Shown: positions 16,749 through 25,153 of the stretch, in pieces
How the letters are laid out: each line of letters opens with the position of its first letter
Numbering within the stretch: position 1 is the first letter of the stretch
NCBI RefSeq assembly: GCF_006716355.1
Contig: NZ_VFOW01000001.1
Location: forward strand, 1,550,001-1,614,000
Reading direction: 5' to 3'
Source of the DNA: Stackebrandtia endophytica
GTDB lineage: Bacteria; Actinomycetota; Actinomycetes; Mycobacteriales; Micromonosporaceae
Length of the DNA: 64,000 bases
Notes under the pieces: model-generated
Databases searched by the model: none
The model's input: only the letters and a program-made list of their open reading frames with translations
Told to the model about the DNA's origin: nothing
Program-made: the position numbers and the translations under genes

Positions 16749-18380
16749 TTACGGTGATCGACGGTAACACCGTGGTGCCGGACGCCCGGCTCGTCGATCC
16801 GGGCTCATCGGTGACGGGGGACCGGCGTTCGGGGCGTGGGGTTGCGTGATGATGACGGGATGAGAGGCAATGCGGTCGCGATCATTCGCGACGAGTCCGG
16901 TCGGATGTTGTTGATTCACGAGAATTACGGGTTGTTCCGATTCGGCCCGCCGGGGGGCACAATGGAGCCGGGAGAGACTCCACAGGAGACTGCTGCGCGG
17001 GAGGTACTTGAGGAGACCGGTTTGATCGTGGAGATCGGGGCTCATCTGTTGAGTGAGGAGTTGATGGGCGCGGAGCCGTTCATGGCGCACGCGTTCGAAG
17101 CGACCATTGTGTCCGGTGAACCGCATCTGCCACGTCCGGAGGAGATCGGCGTCGGTGGGCTGGTATGACGTGGCGGATCTTCCGTCGCCGTTGACGACGA
17201 CGCTCACCAGGTTGCTTCCCATGTTGCGCGGCTGACGAACCCCGGGGGCCGGTGGGGACCCTGGGGCGGATCGTGTCCCGTGTCGGAAACCCGGTCCGGC
17301 GTTCCGGTGCCGATTCGGTGCCGGGCTCATAGGCTGGACTGGACAGGTCCCCCGGTTTCGGATATTGAGGGGGTAACGAAAATGCCGAAGGATTCCACTC
17401 GTCAATCCTGGGCGATGGGCGGAACGATATTCGCGGCCACCGCGATGATCGTTCTGGGTTTCTTCCAAGTCGTCGTGGGGTTGGCGGCACTGGCCAATGA
17501 CCAGGTCTTCGTCACCGGACCTGACTACGTCTACAGCGTGGACATCAGTATCTGGGGCTGGGCTCATCTGGGGCTGGGCGTCATCATGGTGATCACCGGT
17601 ATCGCCCTGTACGGAATGTCCGCTTGGGCTCGGGGCGTCGGTATCGCGTTGGCGGTGTTGTCGGCTGTGGCGAACTTCCTGTTCGCGCCGTACTTCCCGC
17701 TGTGGTCGGTGGTGATCATCGCGTTGGACGTCTTCGTGATCTGGGCGTTGGCAACGGTTCACTCGCCGGCCGATTCGGCGGCGATGTCGGATCGACGGCA
17801 CCATCACGGGCATTCGCACGGTGAGGGTGACCTGCCGATGAACCGTCCGGTCGCCGGGCGCGAGTCGAACGAGGTCCGCAAGGCCGAGAAGGAGGCCGAG
17901 GTTCGGCGCGAGGCCGAGATGTAACGAGGCCTCGGCGGCGTTCAGTCGCGCCAGGACGTCCGGCAGGTTCTCCGGTTGGACGAGCCCGTCGAGGGTGGCG
18001 GCGTCTTCGGGCGCCAGCCACCGGGTTTCGATGAGCATCGTGGTCTCGTAGTCCAGCAGATGTTCCGTCGACAACGGTGGCGCTTCCCCGGCGAACCTGG
18101 CGAGGAAGTACGTCTCGGTACCGACGTGGTGGCGGCCGTTCCACCACAGGTCGCACGCGACCGGTGTGGAGATCTCTTCGGACAGTTCGGCTGTCAGCCC
18201 GGTCTCCTCAGCCAGTTCCCGTACGGCTGCCGCCACCGCCGTCTCACCGGGCTCGATCCCTCCGCCGGGTGGTTCCCACACGAGTTTGCGATCGTGTGGG
18301 TCTCGCCAACACATCAGGAGGACGTGGCCGACGGCGTCGACGCAGAGGACGCGCACCGATGGTCGAAACTGTTCGGTCAT
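16749..18380 (-). CDS. Nudix hydrolase with no stop codon where expected
   Basis: The first 155 residues are an ordinary Nudix protein: a VRVLCVDAVGHVLLMCWRDP strand, the Nudix box GGGIEPGETAVAAAVRELAEE plus TG, and a C-terminal helix ENLPDVLARLNAAEA. That domain ends near 17925, but no in-frame stop follows; the frame stays open for some 390 more codons to 16749, antisense to the whole 17382 membrane-protein gene and much of the other Nudix gene. The extension is Arg/Pro/Asp-rich and looks like reverse-strand coding sequence. Either the stop was lost or an indel hides it; only 17925-18380 is supported as functional. Confidence 0.6.
   Translation of the reverse strand: MTEQFRPSVRVLCVDAVGHVLLMCWRDPHDRKLVWEPPGGGIEPGETAVAAAVRELAEETGLTAELSEEISTPVACDLWWNGRHHVGTETYFLARFAGEAPPLSTEHLLDYETTMLIETRWLAPEDAATLDGLVQPENLPDVLARLNAAEASLHLGLAPNLGLLLGLADLVRLAPGDRTVHRQVTLTVRMPVMVPSIRHRRRIGRRVNRCQRPDHEDVQRDDHHRPQREVRREQEVRHSRQHRQRDTDAPSPSGHSVQGDTGDHHDDAQPQMSPAPDTDVHAVDVVRSGDEDLVIGQCRQPHDDLEETQNDHRGGREYRSAHRPGLTSGILRHFRYPLNIRNRGTCPVQPMSPAPNRHRNAGPGFRHGTRSAPGSPPAPGVRQPRNMGSNLVSVVVNGDGRSATSYQPTDADLLRTWQMRFTGHNGRFERVRHERLRAHQLLTQQMSPDLHDQTGLLKYLPRSSLLWSLSRLHCAPRRAESEQPVILVNQQHPTGLVANDRDRIASHPVIITQPHAPNAGPPSPMSPDRRAGRPAPRCYRRSP
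16860..17235 (+). pseudogene. Nudix hydrolase with a +1 frameshift near its C-terminus
   Basis: Starting at ATG 16860, the protein reads MRGNAVAIIRDESGRMLLIH and has a perfect Nudix box (GGTMEPGETPQETAAREVLE, then ETG). The frame stops early at 17168 after ...IGVGGLV. In the next frame the expected C-terminus continues: GWYDVADLPSPLTTTLTRLL to a stop at 17233-17235. Removing one G from the GGG run at 17157-17159 joins the two into a normal 124-aa Nudix protein. It is a recent frameshift or an assembly error. The family hydrolyses nucleoside diphosphates linked to another group; the substrate is unknown. Confidence 0.75.
17382..17924 (+). CDS. Four-helix membrane protein (DUF7144-like) with His-rich tail
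   Basis: A 180-aa protein starting at ATG 17382 behind TGAGGGGGTAAC. Four hydrophobic helices are seen: GTIFAATAMIVLGFFQVVVG, ISIWGWAHLGLGVIMVITGI, GVGIALAVLSAVANFLF and LWSVVIIALDVFVIWALA. The arrangement matches small actinobacterial membrane proteins of the DUF7144 type. After residue 135 comes a polar tail with HHHGHSHGEG, a possible metal-binding patch, and a charged KAEKEAEVRREAE end. Function is unknown. The reverse strand is open along its length because the neighbouring Nudix frame lacks a stop. Confidence 0.8.
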   Translation: MPKDSTRQSWAMGGTIFAATAMIVLGFFQVVVGLAALANDQVFVTGPDYVYSVDISIWGWAHLGLGVIMVITGIALYGMSAWARGVGIALAVLSAVANFLFAPYFPLWSVVIIALDVFVIWALATVHSPADSAAMSDRRHHHGHSHGEGDLPMNRPVAGRESNEVRKAEKEAEVRREAEM

Positions 18381-18493
18381 GGTTCCTCGCTGGTTCTACA
18401 CAGGGGATCGGGTGGGTACCCTACCGCGCTTGGTCGTGGGTCGAGCCCGACCACCGCCCACATTCATCCCCAGCACGCTTTAGGCTCGTCGGC

Positions 18494-19789
18494 ATGTTGA
18501 ACAGTGCCCGGCAGGGTCACGCGTCCGTGCTGTTGACCGACCACTACGAGTACACGATGGCCGCCGCCTCGTTGGCTGATGGGACGGCCGACCGGCGATG
18601 CGTGTTCGAGGTGTTCGCCCGGCGGCTGCCCAGCGGCCGCCGATACGGTGTGGTCGCCGGTATCGGGCGACTGCTGGAGCGGCTGCACGGGTTCTGCTTC
18701 GAGCAGGACGATGTGGACTATCTGCGTGACGCGGGAGTCGTCGACGAACGCACCGCCGACTGGCTGGCCGACTATCGGTTCACCGGGGACATCGACTGTT
18801 ACGCCGAGGGTGACCTGTACTTTCCCGGCTCCCCCATCCTCACCGTCTCCGGAACGTTCGCCGAGTGTGTCCTGTTGGAGACTCTGATCCTGTCGATCCT
18901 GAACCACGACAGTGCGATCGCGTCGGCGGCGGCGCGCATGGTGACCGCCGCCCGGGGTCGTCCCATCATCGAGATGGGTTCGCGGCGCACCCATGAGGAG
19001 TCGGCCGTGGCAGCGGCGCGGGCGGCCTATCTGGCGGGTTTCGCCTCCACGTCGAACCTGGCGGCGGGCCGCGCCTACGGTATTCCCACCTCCGGCACGG
19101 CCGCTCACGCGTTCACGTTGCTGCACGCCGACGAACCGGCCGCGTTCGCCTCCCAGGTCGCCATGTTGGGGCACGAGACCACGCTGTTGGTCGACACCTA
19201 CGACATCTCGCAGGGCATCCGCAACGCCATCGACGCGGCCGGGCCCGGTCTTCGGGCGATCCGCATCGACTCCGGTGACCTGTACGTGATGACGCAGCAG
19301 TCTCGGGATCAACTGAACTCGTTGGGTGCCAACGACACCGCGATCGTGGTGTCGGGTGACCTGGACGAGTATTCGATCGCGGCGTTGGCGGCGGCACCGG
19401 TGGACATGTACGGCGCGGGAACGGCGGTGGTGACCGGTTCGGGTGCCCCGACGGCGAACCTGGTCTACAAGCTCGTGGAGGTCGAGGGGCGCCCGGTGGT
19501 GAAACGTTCCGAGAACAAGGCCACCGTGGGGGGCCGCAAGACCGCGGTGCGGCGTCACAAGCCGACCGGGACGGTCGTGGAGGAGGTGGTCGCCTCGCAG
19601 GGCACCCCGGACCCGATGCCGGGCGACCGTGCGCTTCAAACGCGCGTGGTCGAGGCGGGCGAACCGGTCGCCGATCTGCCGAGCCTGACCGACTCGCGTT
19701 CGCTGCTGCGGGAACAGTTGATCGCGATCCCCTGGGAGGGTTTGAAACTGTCGCCGGGCGACCCGACGGTACCGGTGATCATGCGGTGA
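18494..19789 (+). CDS. pncB: Nicotinate phosphoribosyltransferase
   Basis: A 431-aa protein from ATG 18494; the frame is open further upstream, but that part is antisense to the Nudix gene. Motifs include LLTDHYEYTMAAASL, FEVFARRLPSGRRYGVVAG, the catalytic-His region IEMGSRRTHEESAVAAAR, GTAAHAFTLL, and IRIDSGDLYVM for phosphoribosyl binding. It makes nicotinate mononucleotide from nicotinate and PRPP with ATP help, the committed step of Preiss-Handler NAD salvage. The nicotinamidase that would supply nicotinate (pncA) lies two genes away and is frameshifted. Confidence 0.95.
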   Translation: MLNSARQGHASVLLTDHYEYTMAAASLADGTADRRCVFEVFARRLPSGRRYGVVAGIGRLLERLHGFCFEQDDVDYLRDAGVVDERTADWLADYRFTGDIDCYAEGDLYFPGSPILTVSGTFAECVLLETLILSILNHDSAIASAAARMVTAARGRPIIEMGSRRTHEESAVAAARAAYLAGFASTSNLAAGRAYGIPTSGTAAHAFTLLHADEPAAFASQVAMLGHETTLLVDTYDISQGIRNAIDAAGPGLRAIRIDSGDLYVMTQQSRDQLNSLGANDTAIVVSGDLDEYSIAALAAAPVDMYGAGTAVVTGSGAPTANLVYKLVEVEGRPVVKRSENKATVGGRKTAVRRHKPTGTVVEEVVASQGTPDPMPGDRALQTRVVEAGEPVADLPSLTDSRSLLREQLIAIPWEGLKLSPGDPTVPVIMR

Positions 19790-19807
19790 GGGAACGGCAG
19801 CGCCGGT

Positions 19808-21274
19808 TCATGACCGGCCGTACAGCCGATCCAGGTCGACCAGGTGGACATCCGACCGCGCACGGATCTCGTCGGTGAAACCGTTACGGGAGAACAACAC
19901 CAGTTGCGCGTCGTCGGCGCGCCAACCCTGTTCGACCAGAATCCGCCGCATGTGGTCGAGCCGTTGTACATCGGCGACGCCCCGGGGACGGTTGGTGCAT
20001 TTGGCCTCCCCCAACACGGTGATCCGGGACGACTTGTTGCGGGGCATCCCCGTGGCGTTGACCGCGATGACATCGACTTCGTGGCCCCGATGTTCGCGGC
20101 AGGGTACTTGAGTCGATCCGACGGCGCCGATGTCCTCCAGGCCTTCGTGGCGGGCGTGCCAGTGCACCCATTCTCTGGCCAGGTGCTCGAAGTGCGGCCC
20201 CAGTACTTTGGATGCGAAGACTTCCGCCGACCGACTCCACACCTCTTCGGTGCGTCGGGCCTCCAGGTCGGCGAGGTTGGGCCGCACGATGAGATTGTGA
20301 AACCGGACGATGGGGTCGGCTACTCTGATCACCGGTTTGCGTTGCATCAGCATGTCGGAGTCATTGCGTAGGAAGTCGGCGTCCTGCATGATCCTGAGGT
20401 GGTAGGTCAACGCCTTGGCGTCCATACCGACGTCTCCGCCGATCCGGGTGGGTGTGGTGGCGCCCGATGAGACGGATTCCCAGATCGAGTGATAAATCAT
20501 GCGGTCGCCGATCCTGGGGTCCTCGGCGAGCAGATAATCGGGCTCGGTGAACAAGATGTGACCGGGATTCAGTACGTTGCCCATCAGCCATCGGTCGAAT
20601 CCGGGCCCCACGTCGGTGGGTGGGTCATCGACGACGTCGCGATAGCCGGGTGCCCCGCCCAGGACCGCATCGATGAGGAACCCCACATCCGGTGTGACGT
20701 TCCAGTAGTCGGCGGCGTCGCGGATCCCGAATCGGTTGATCCGTAGGTCGAGGATCGCTCGACCACGCAGCGCCTGGTCACCGGCTGCCAGCCGTGACAT
20801 GACCGAGATCGCCGATCCACACAGGATCAAACGAAACGCGGGGCCGTTCTTGGCGGGGGCATGCTTGTCGTACAGGGCTTGGATCACCGACGGCAGTTCC
20901 GGGGATCCATCCACAAGGTAGGGAAACTCGTCGAGTGCCAGCAACGGTGGCCGAGGGGGGTCTCCCGCCGTCATCACTTCGAAAGTGGTGTCCAGTGCCT
21001 GCACCCAGTCGTCGAATCTTCCGACGGGGTGGCCAACCGCTTGTGACACCGTGTCCGCGAATCGGTCGAGGGCCATCCGACGGCTCTGGCGCAGCGCGAG
21101 CGTGTACACCCCGCCGAACTCGGTGCAGGCGTGTTCGAGCAACCACGACTTGCCGTTTCGGCGACGGCCCCTCATGATGCCGATCGTCAACCCCGGTTTG
21201 GTTCCCTCGACGAATCGACAGATGGCATCCCACTCGTGGATTCGATCGAAGATGGCGGCGGGTTTGGGAATCAC
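19808..21274 (-). CDS. P-loop ATPase with C-terminal DUF234 nuclease-like domain
   Basis: A 488-aa protein from GTG 21274. The N-terminal ATPase has a Walker A-like GRRRNGKSWLLEHA (36-49), a Walker B LLALDEFPYLV and a sensor-like ILCGSAISVMS. A winged-helix stretch (TTPTRIGGDVGMDAKALTYH) follows. The C-terminus matches DUF234: EVDVIAVNAT...VLGEAKCTN gives the D...ExK core of a PD-(D/E)XK nuclease fold. Archaeal-type ATPases of this kind are common, often mobile and of unclear function, possibly toxin-like or DNA-acting. It faces pncB with 18 bp between stops. Confidence 0.85.
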   Translation of the reverse strand: MIPKPAAIFDRIHEWDAICRFVEGTKPGLTIGIMRGRRRNGKSWLLEHACTEFGGVYTLALRQSRRMALDRFADTVSQAVGHPVGRFDDWVQALDTTFEVMTAGDPPRPPLLALDEFPYLVDGSPELPSVIQALYDKHAPAKNGPAFRLILCGSAISVMSRLAAGDQALRGRAILDLRINRFGIRDAADYWNVTPDVGFLIDAVLGGAPGYRDVVDDPPTDVGPGFDRWLMGNVLNPGHILFTEPDYLLAEDPRIGDRMIYHSIWESVSSGATTPTRIGGDVGMDAKALTYHLRIMQDADFLRNDSDMLMQRKPVIRVADPIVRFHNLIVRPNLADLEARRTEEVWSRSAEVFASKVLGPHFEHLAREWVHWHARHEGLEDIGAVGSTQVPCREHRGHEVDVIAVNATGMPRNKSSRITVLGEAKCTNRPRGVADVQRLDHMRRILVEQGWRADDAQLVLFSRNGFTDEIRARSDVHLVDLDRLYGRS

Positions 21275-21331
21275 CGACTCAGCATATAGGTAAAATTCAG
21301 TTTGGCTAATCGCCTCCGCCGTACCGCCAAC

Positions 21332-21902
21332 CTAGCCCACGTGCGGGGTGCCCTCCAGGGTCACGCCGGCCTCCCTGAGATTGGTCAGGGAGGTCTCGGT
21401 GGTGGGCGCGGCCACCGCGGCGGTGAAGTCCAGGAGGACGGTGGTGGCCAGTCCTTCGGCGGCGGCGTCGAGGGCGGTCGCCCGGACGCAGTGATCGGTG
21501 GCTATGCCGACGACGTCGACGGTGTCGACCTCGTGGTCCCGCAGCCACTCGGCCAGACCGGTGTCGCCGCTGGCTCCTTCGAATCCGGAGTACGCGGCGG
21601 CGTAGGCACCCTTGTCGAACACCGCGTCGGGGGTGACCGTCATGTTCGGGTGGATCTGAGCGCCCTCGGTGCCGACCACGCAGTGCGGTGGCCAAGTGTT
21701 GACGAAGTCCGGTTCGGTGGAGAAGTGGTGACCGGGGTCGATGTGATAGTCGCGGGGTGGCGACCACGTAGTCCCAACGGTCGGGGTTCTCGCCGACCAG
21801 CTGGGAGATCTCGGTGGCGACCGCGGCGCCACCGGTGACGGCGAGGGAGCCGCCTTCGCAGAAGTCTCGTTGCACATCAACGATGATGAGTGCGCGTGCC
21901 AT
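21332..21902 (-). pseudogene. pncA: Nicotinamidase with a +1 frameshift in a four-base run
   Basis: From ATG 21902 the frame reads MARALIIVDVQRDFCEGGSL to DYVVAT, carrying the catalytic Asp, then shifts. The following frame gives RDYHIDPGHHF (metal-binding D and H residues), FDKGAYA (catalytic Lys) and VVGIATDHCVRAT (nucleophile Cys), ending at 21332. Deleting one base of the run at 21754-21757 restores a 189-aa enzyme with all catalytic residues. Nicotinamidase turns nicotinamide into nicotinate for pncB, encoded nearby. It is either freshly inactivated or an assembly artefact; the intact residues favour the latter. Confidence 0.85.
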
Positions 21903-21976
21903 GGCCCAAGCCTATGCCCCGGTCGGGGTCGGCGCCATGGGGAACCGGTAACTCGGCCACTCCCCCGTGAACAGAC

Positions 21977-22008
21977 GACGACGGCGGCGCCGAAGCGCCG
22001 CCGTCGTC
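21977..22008 (-). terminator. Terminator after ctaD
   Basis: GACGACGGCGGCGC (21977-21990) pairs perfectly with GCGCCGCCGTCGTC (21995-22008) around a CGAA tetraloop. It lies 15 bp beyond the ctaD stop on the minus strand, with no U-run, as is usual for actinobacterial terminators. Confidence 0.85.
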
Positions 22009-22023
22009 AGGTGAGTCGTGGGG

Positions 22024-23745
22024 TCAGGCGTCCTTGTCCTTGGTGCTGTCGGTCTCGGACAGGTCCTTCGCCTCCAGGACGTCGTGCTTGCCGTTTCCTT
22101 CGAGCAGGTGGCCGTAGCGGGCGTCGAAGGCGGGACGCTCACTGCGGATCCGCGGCAGGCGGTCGAAGTTGCGCAGCGGCGGCGGCGAGCTGGTGGCCCA
22201 TTCGAGGGAGCCGCCGTAGCCCCACGGGTCCTCGGTGTTGACGACCCGACCGGCTTTGAACGACTTGTACAGGTTCCACAGGAACGGCAGGGTCGACGCG
22301 CCCAGGATGAAGGCTCCGATGGTGGAGATCATGTTGAGCGTGGTGAACCCGTCGGCGACCTGGTAGTCGGCGTAGCGACGCGGGAATCCCTCGTTACCCA
22401 GCCAGTGCTGCACCAGGAAGGTGGTGTGGAAGCCGATCATCGTCAGCCAGAAGTGCACCTTCGCCAATCGTTCGTCGTACATTCGGCCCGTGACCTTGGG
22501 GAACCAGAAGTAGACCCCGGCGTACACGGCGAACACGATCGTTCCGAACAAGACGTAGTGGAAGTGCGCCACCACGAAGTAGGTGTCGGAGACGTGGAAG
22601 TCGATGGGTGGGCTGGCCAGTAGGACGCCGGAGAGTCCACCGAACAGGAAGGTCACGAGGAAGCCGATGGAGAACAGCATCGGTGCTTCGAACGTCAACT
22701 GGCCTCGCCACATCGTGCCGATCCAGTCGAAGAACTTGATACCGGTGGGGACCGCGATCAGGAACGTCATGAACGAGAAGAACGGTAGGAGCACCTGACC
22801 GGTGGCGAACATGTGGTGGGCCCACACGGCCATGGACAGGGCGGCGATGGACAGCGTCGCCGCGACCAGCGTCTTGTACCCGAAGATGGGTTTTCGGCTG
22901 AATACCGGTATGACCTCGGAGACGATGCCGAAGAACGGCAAAGCCACGATGTACACCTCGGGGTGTCCGAAGAACCAGAACAGATGCTGCCACAGCATCG
23001 CGCCGCCGGTATCGCTGGCAAAGACTTGTGCACCGAGTGCCCGGTCGGCCATCACCCCCAACAGGGCGGCGGCCAGGATGGGGAACACCATCAGCATCAG
23101 CAGGCTGGTGATCAGGATGTTCCAGGTGAAGATCGGCATCCGGAACATGGTCATGCCGGGGGCGCGCAGCGTCAGGATCGTGGTGATCATGTTGACCGAA
23201 CCCAGGATCGTTCCCAGACCGGAGATGACCAGACCGATGAACCACATGTCGGCGCCGACACCGGGTGAGTGGACGACGTCCGACAGCGGCTGGTAGGCGA
23301 ACCAACCGAAGCTGGCGGCACCACCGGGTGTCAGGAAGCCGGCCACCGCGAGGGTGGAGCCGAACAGGTACAGCCAGTACGCGAACGCGTTGAGTCGCGG
23401 GAACGACACGTCCGGTGCACCGATCTGCAACGGCACGAGGTAGTTGCCGAACGCGAACACGATGGGTGTCGCGAACATGAGCAGCATGATGGTGCCGTGC
23501 ATGGTGAACAGCTGGTTGAACTGTTCAACAGACAGGAACTGAAGGCCCGGTTGCGCCAGTTCCGCACGCATCAGCAGCGCCAAGAGGCCACCGATCATGA
23601 AGAACGCGAACGACGTCACCAGGTACATCAAGCCGATTTGCTTGGCGTCGGTCGTACGAAGTGTCCGGGCTAGCCATGAGCCTTTCGGCTGGCGGCGCAC
23701 CGGCCACGGACGTGCGACGATCGGCTTCGGCGAAACCGTTGTCAC
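22024..23745 (-). CDS. ctaD: Cytochrome c oxidase subunit I (aa3-type)
   Basis: A 573-aa polytopic membrane protein from GTG 23745, preceded by CAGGAGG at 7-nt spacing; longer frames upstream are spurious. About twelve helices are present. Haem and CuB ligands are visible: [10 protein letters not shown] (low-spin haem a), FFGHPEVYI with the HPEVY Cu site, VWAHHMF (CuB His pair) and HFHYVLFG (haem ligands). It is the catalytic core of the terminal oxidase reducing O2 and pumping protons. Subunits II and III and the bc1 genes are not here, so the gene stands alone as in several actinobacteria. Confidence 0.97.
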   Translation of the reverse strand: MTTVSPKPIVARPWPVRRQPKGSWLARTLRTTDAKQIGLMYLVTSFAFFMIGGLLALLMRAELAQPGLQFLSVEQFNQLFTMHGTIMLLMFATPIVFAFGNYLVPLQIGAPDVSFPRLNAFAYWLYLFGSTLAVAGFLTPGGAASFGWFAYQPLSDVVHSPGVGADMWFIGLVISGLGTILGSVNMITTILTLRAPGMTMFRMPIFTWNILITSLLMLMVFPILAAALLGVMADRALGAQVFASDTGGAMLWQHLFWFFGHPEVYIVALPFFGIVSEVIPVFSRKPIFGYKTLVAATLSIAALSMAVWAHHMFATGQVLLPFFSFMTFLIAVPTGIKFFDWIGTMWRGQLTFEAPMLFSIGFLVTFLFGGLSGVLLASPPIDFHVSDTYFVVAHFHYVLFGTIVFAVYAGVYFWFPKVTGRMYDERLAKVHFWLTMIGFHTTFLVQHWLGNEGFPRRYADYQVADGFTTLNMISTIGAFILGASTLPFLWNLYKSFKAGRVVNTEDPWGYGGSLEWATSSPPPLRNFDRLPRIRSERPAFDARYGHLLEGNGKHDVLEAKDLSETDSTKDKDA

Positions 23746-24014
23746 CTGTTGGCCTCCTGAATCTCCATCGCCAGGCAACTTATTGAGCGATATGGACACC
23801 GTGGATGTGGCCATGTCAAGTCTGGCGATCGCAGAATAGCCTTCCAGAGTCCCCCGTGATCGACGGGGTGCGAGCGTGTTGTCGGCGTGGCGTGCTCTCG
23901 AAATCGCCCTTCGACGCAATGTCGAACAACTCTGCAGGTCAGGTCGGGTGTGTGCCCTACCGGCCCGAATGCGGACGGTACCGGTGTGGCGTCGGTGTGG
24001 CACCATGCGAGCTG

Positions 24015-24683
24015 ATGCGTGACATGGACAACACACCCGGCGGGCCGTCCAGGTCGAAACTCTGTGACCGATCGAACGATCTTCGCCGGTTCGAGTTCGA
24101 CACCTCCGATCAGGCCGGTCGGCACGCTCGACTGCTGCGGGCGTTGGCGACGGTGGTGCCGGTGCCCTATGTGCGTTCCGTCGACGGGACGACGGTGGTG
24201 TGCCAGCCGGTGTTCGGTCGCGACGGCGCGAAGGTGTTGACGGCGGAGACGGCGGCCACCGTGTTGACCGCGTGCGGTCGCCTGTTGGCGAAGATCCACC
24301 GGGTCGACGCGTCGGTCGCGTTGGAGGGTTCGGGTCGGACCGGTGTCCTGGTGCACGGTGACTTCGGTCCCCATCGGGTCCGGTTCGCCGCACGTGCGTT
24401 GACGATCAGCGGCGTGGTGGGTTGGGAACATGCTCACGTCGGTAACCCGGTGGAGGATCTCGCCTGGTGTGAATGGTCGCTGCGGAGTCGCCACCCGGAC
24501 TGTTTCGACGCGTTGCCGCACCTGTATCACGGTTACGGGATCGAGGTCCCGCCGTGGCGTCCCCGCCAGGCCGCGATGCTCGCCAAATGTCGGTACATGG
24601 CGAAGTCGGCGGCACAACGCAAGGACGGTACGGCGTCGCTGTGGCAACGCCGTACCGCGATCACCTCGGCGTGGCGGTCGTGA
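24015..24683 (+). CDS. Degenerate APH-fold protein (probable pseudokinase)
   Basis: A protein of about 222 aa with the aminoglycoside-phosphotransferase C-lobe but altered catalytic residues. The catalytic loop reads [16 protein letters not shown] is kept, but the Asn of HxDxxxxN is Arg. The metal-binding Asp motif reads [19 protein letters not shown], with Gly in place of Asp. The N-lobe is short. It probably binds a ligand without phosphotransfer. The start is uncertain: ATG 24015 and ATG 24024 are both plausible, neither with a strong ribosome-binding site. It is convergent with the roadblock gene, 12 bp apart. Confidence 0.65.
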   Translation: MRDMDNTPGGPSRSKLCDRSNDLRRFEFDTSDQAGRHARLLRALATVVPVPYVRSVDGTTVVCQPVFGRDGAKVLTAETAATVLTACGRLLAKIHRVDASVALEGSGRTGVLVHGDFGPHRVRFAARALTISGVVGWEHAHVGNPVEDLAWCEWSLRSRHPDCFDALPHLYHGYGIEVPPWRPRQAAMLAKCRYMAKSAAQRKDGTASLWQRRTAITSAWRS

Positions 24684-24695
24684 CGGTGTCGGGCA

Positions 24696-25115
24696 TCAAC
24701 GGAGTTGGCTGTTGCGGCGGGCCGCGGGTTCCAGCGCCGCCGCGACTCGTTTGACGAGCAGAGCGGTCTCGTAGCCGACGAGGCCGAGGTCGCAGCCGGC
24801 TTGGGCCAGCACGGCGACCTGGGCACGGTCGCCGACCGACATCAGCAGCAGCACGCCCTCATCCATGTCGACCACCGACTGCCGGACCCGCCCGGCGGTC
24901 AACACCTTGGCGGCCCCGGTGGTGAGACTTGCCAAGCCGCTGGTGATGGCGGCCAGTTGGTCGGCTCGATCGCTCGGAAGTCCCGCCGACACGGCCAGGG
25001 CGAGGCCGTCCACGGACACGGTCAACGCGTGCGCCACGTCGGGGATCTTCTGAACGAACGACGTCAGTAGCCAGTCCAGTTCGCCGATGTGGCCCGGTTG
25101 GTGTTGTGTCGTCAT
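24696..25115 (-). CDS. Roadblock/LC7 domain protein (conservon CvnB type)
   Basis: A 139-aa roadblock/LC7 protein: [20 protein letters not shown], then [13 protein letters not shown], a central helix with [15 protein letters not shown], and a strand with [18 protein letters not shown]. In actinobacterial conservons such a protein (CvnB) works with a sensor kinase (CvnA), a DUF742 protein (CvnC) and a small GTPase (CvnD). Here it follows the CvnA-like kinase by 38 bp. The CvnC and CvnD genes, normally next, are missing; instead a convergent gene begins. Confidence 0.9.
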   Translation of the reverse strand: MTTQHQPGHIGELDWLLTSFVQKIPDVAHALTVSVDGLALAVSAGLPSDRADQLAAITSGLASLTTGAAKVLTAGRVRQSVVDMDEGVLLLMSVGDRAQVAVLAQAGCDLGLVGYETALLVKRVAAALEPAARRNSQLR

Positions 25116-25153
25116 CGATACACAGTCCTTCTTCGCTCGCGTGGTGGACGGGT

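Noticed and set aside
18464-19639. A 391-codon minus-strand frame opposite pncB
   Set aside because: Arg/His/Gly-rich with no recognisable domain; pncB is complete on the other strand.
23746-24393. Upstream extension of ctaD to a 789-aa protein
   Set aside because: The extension is Arg/Pro/Thr-rich, absent from CtaD proteins, and a GTG with an excellent ribosome-binding site lies at 23745.
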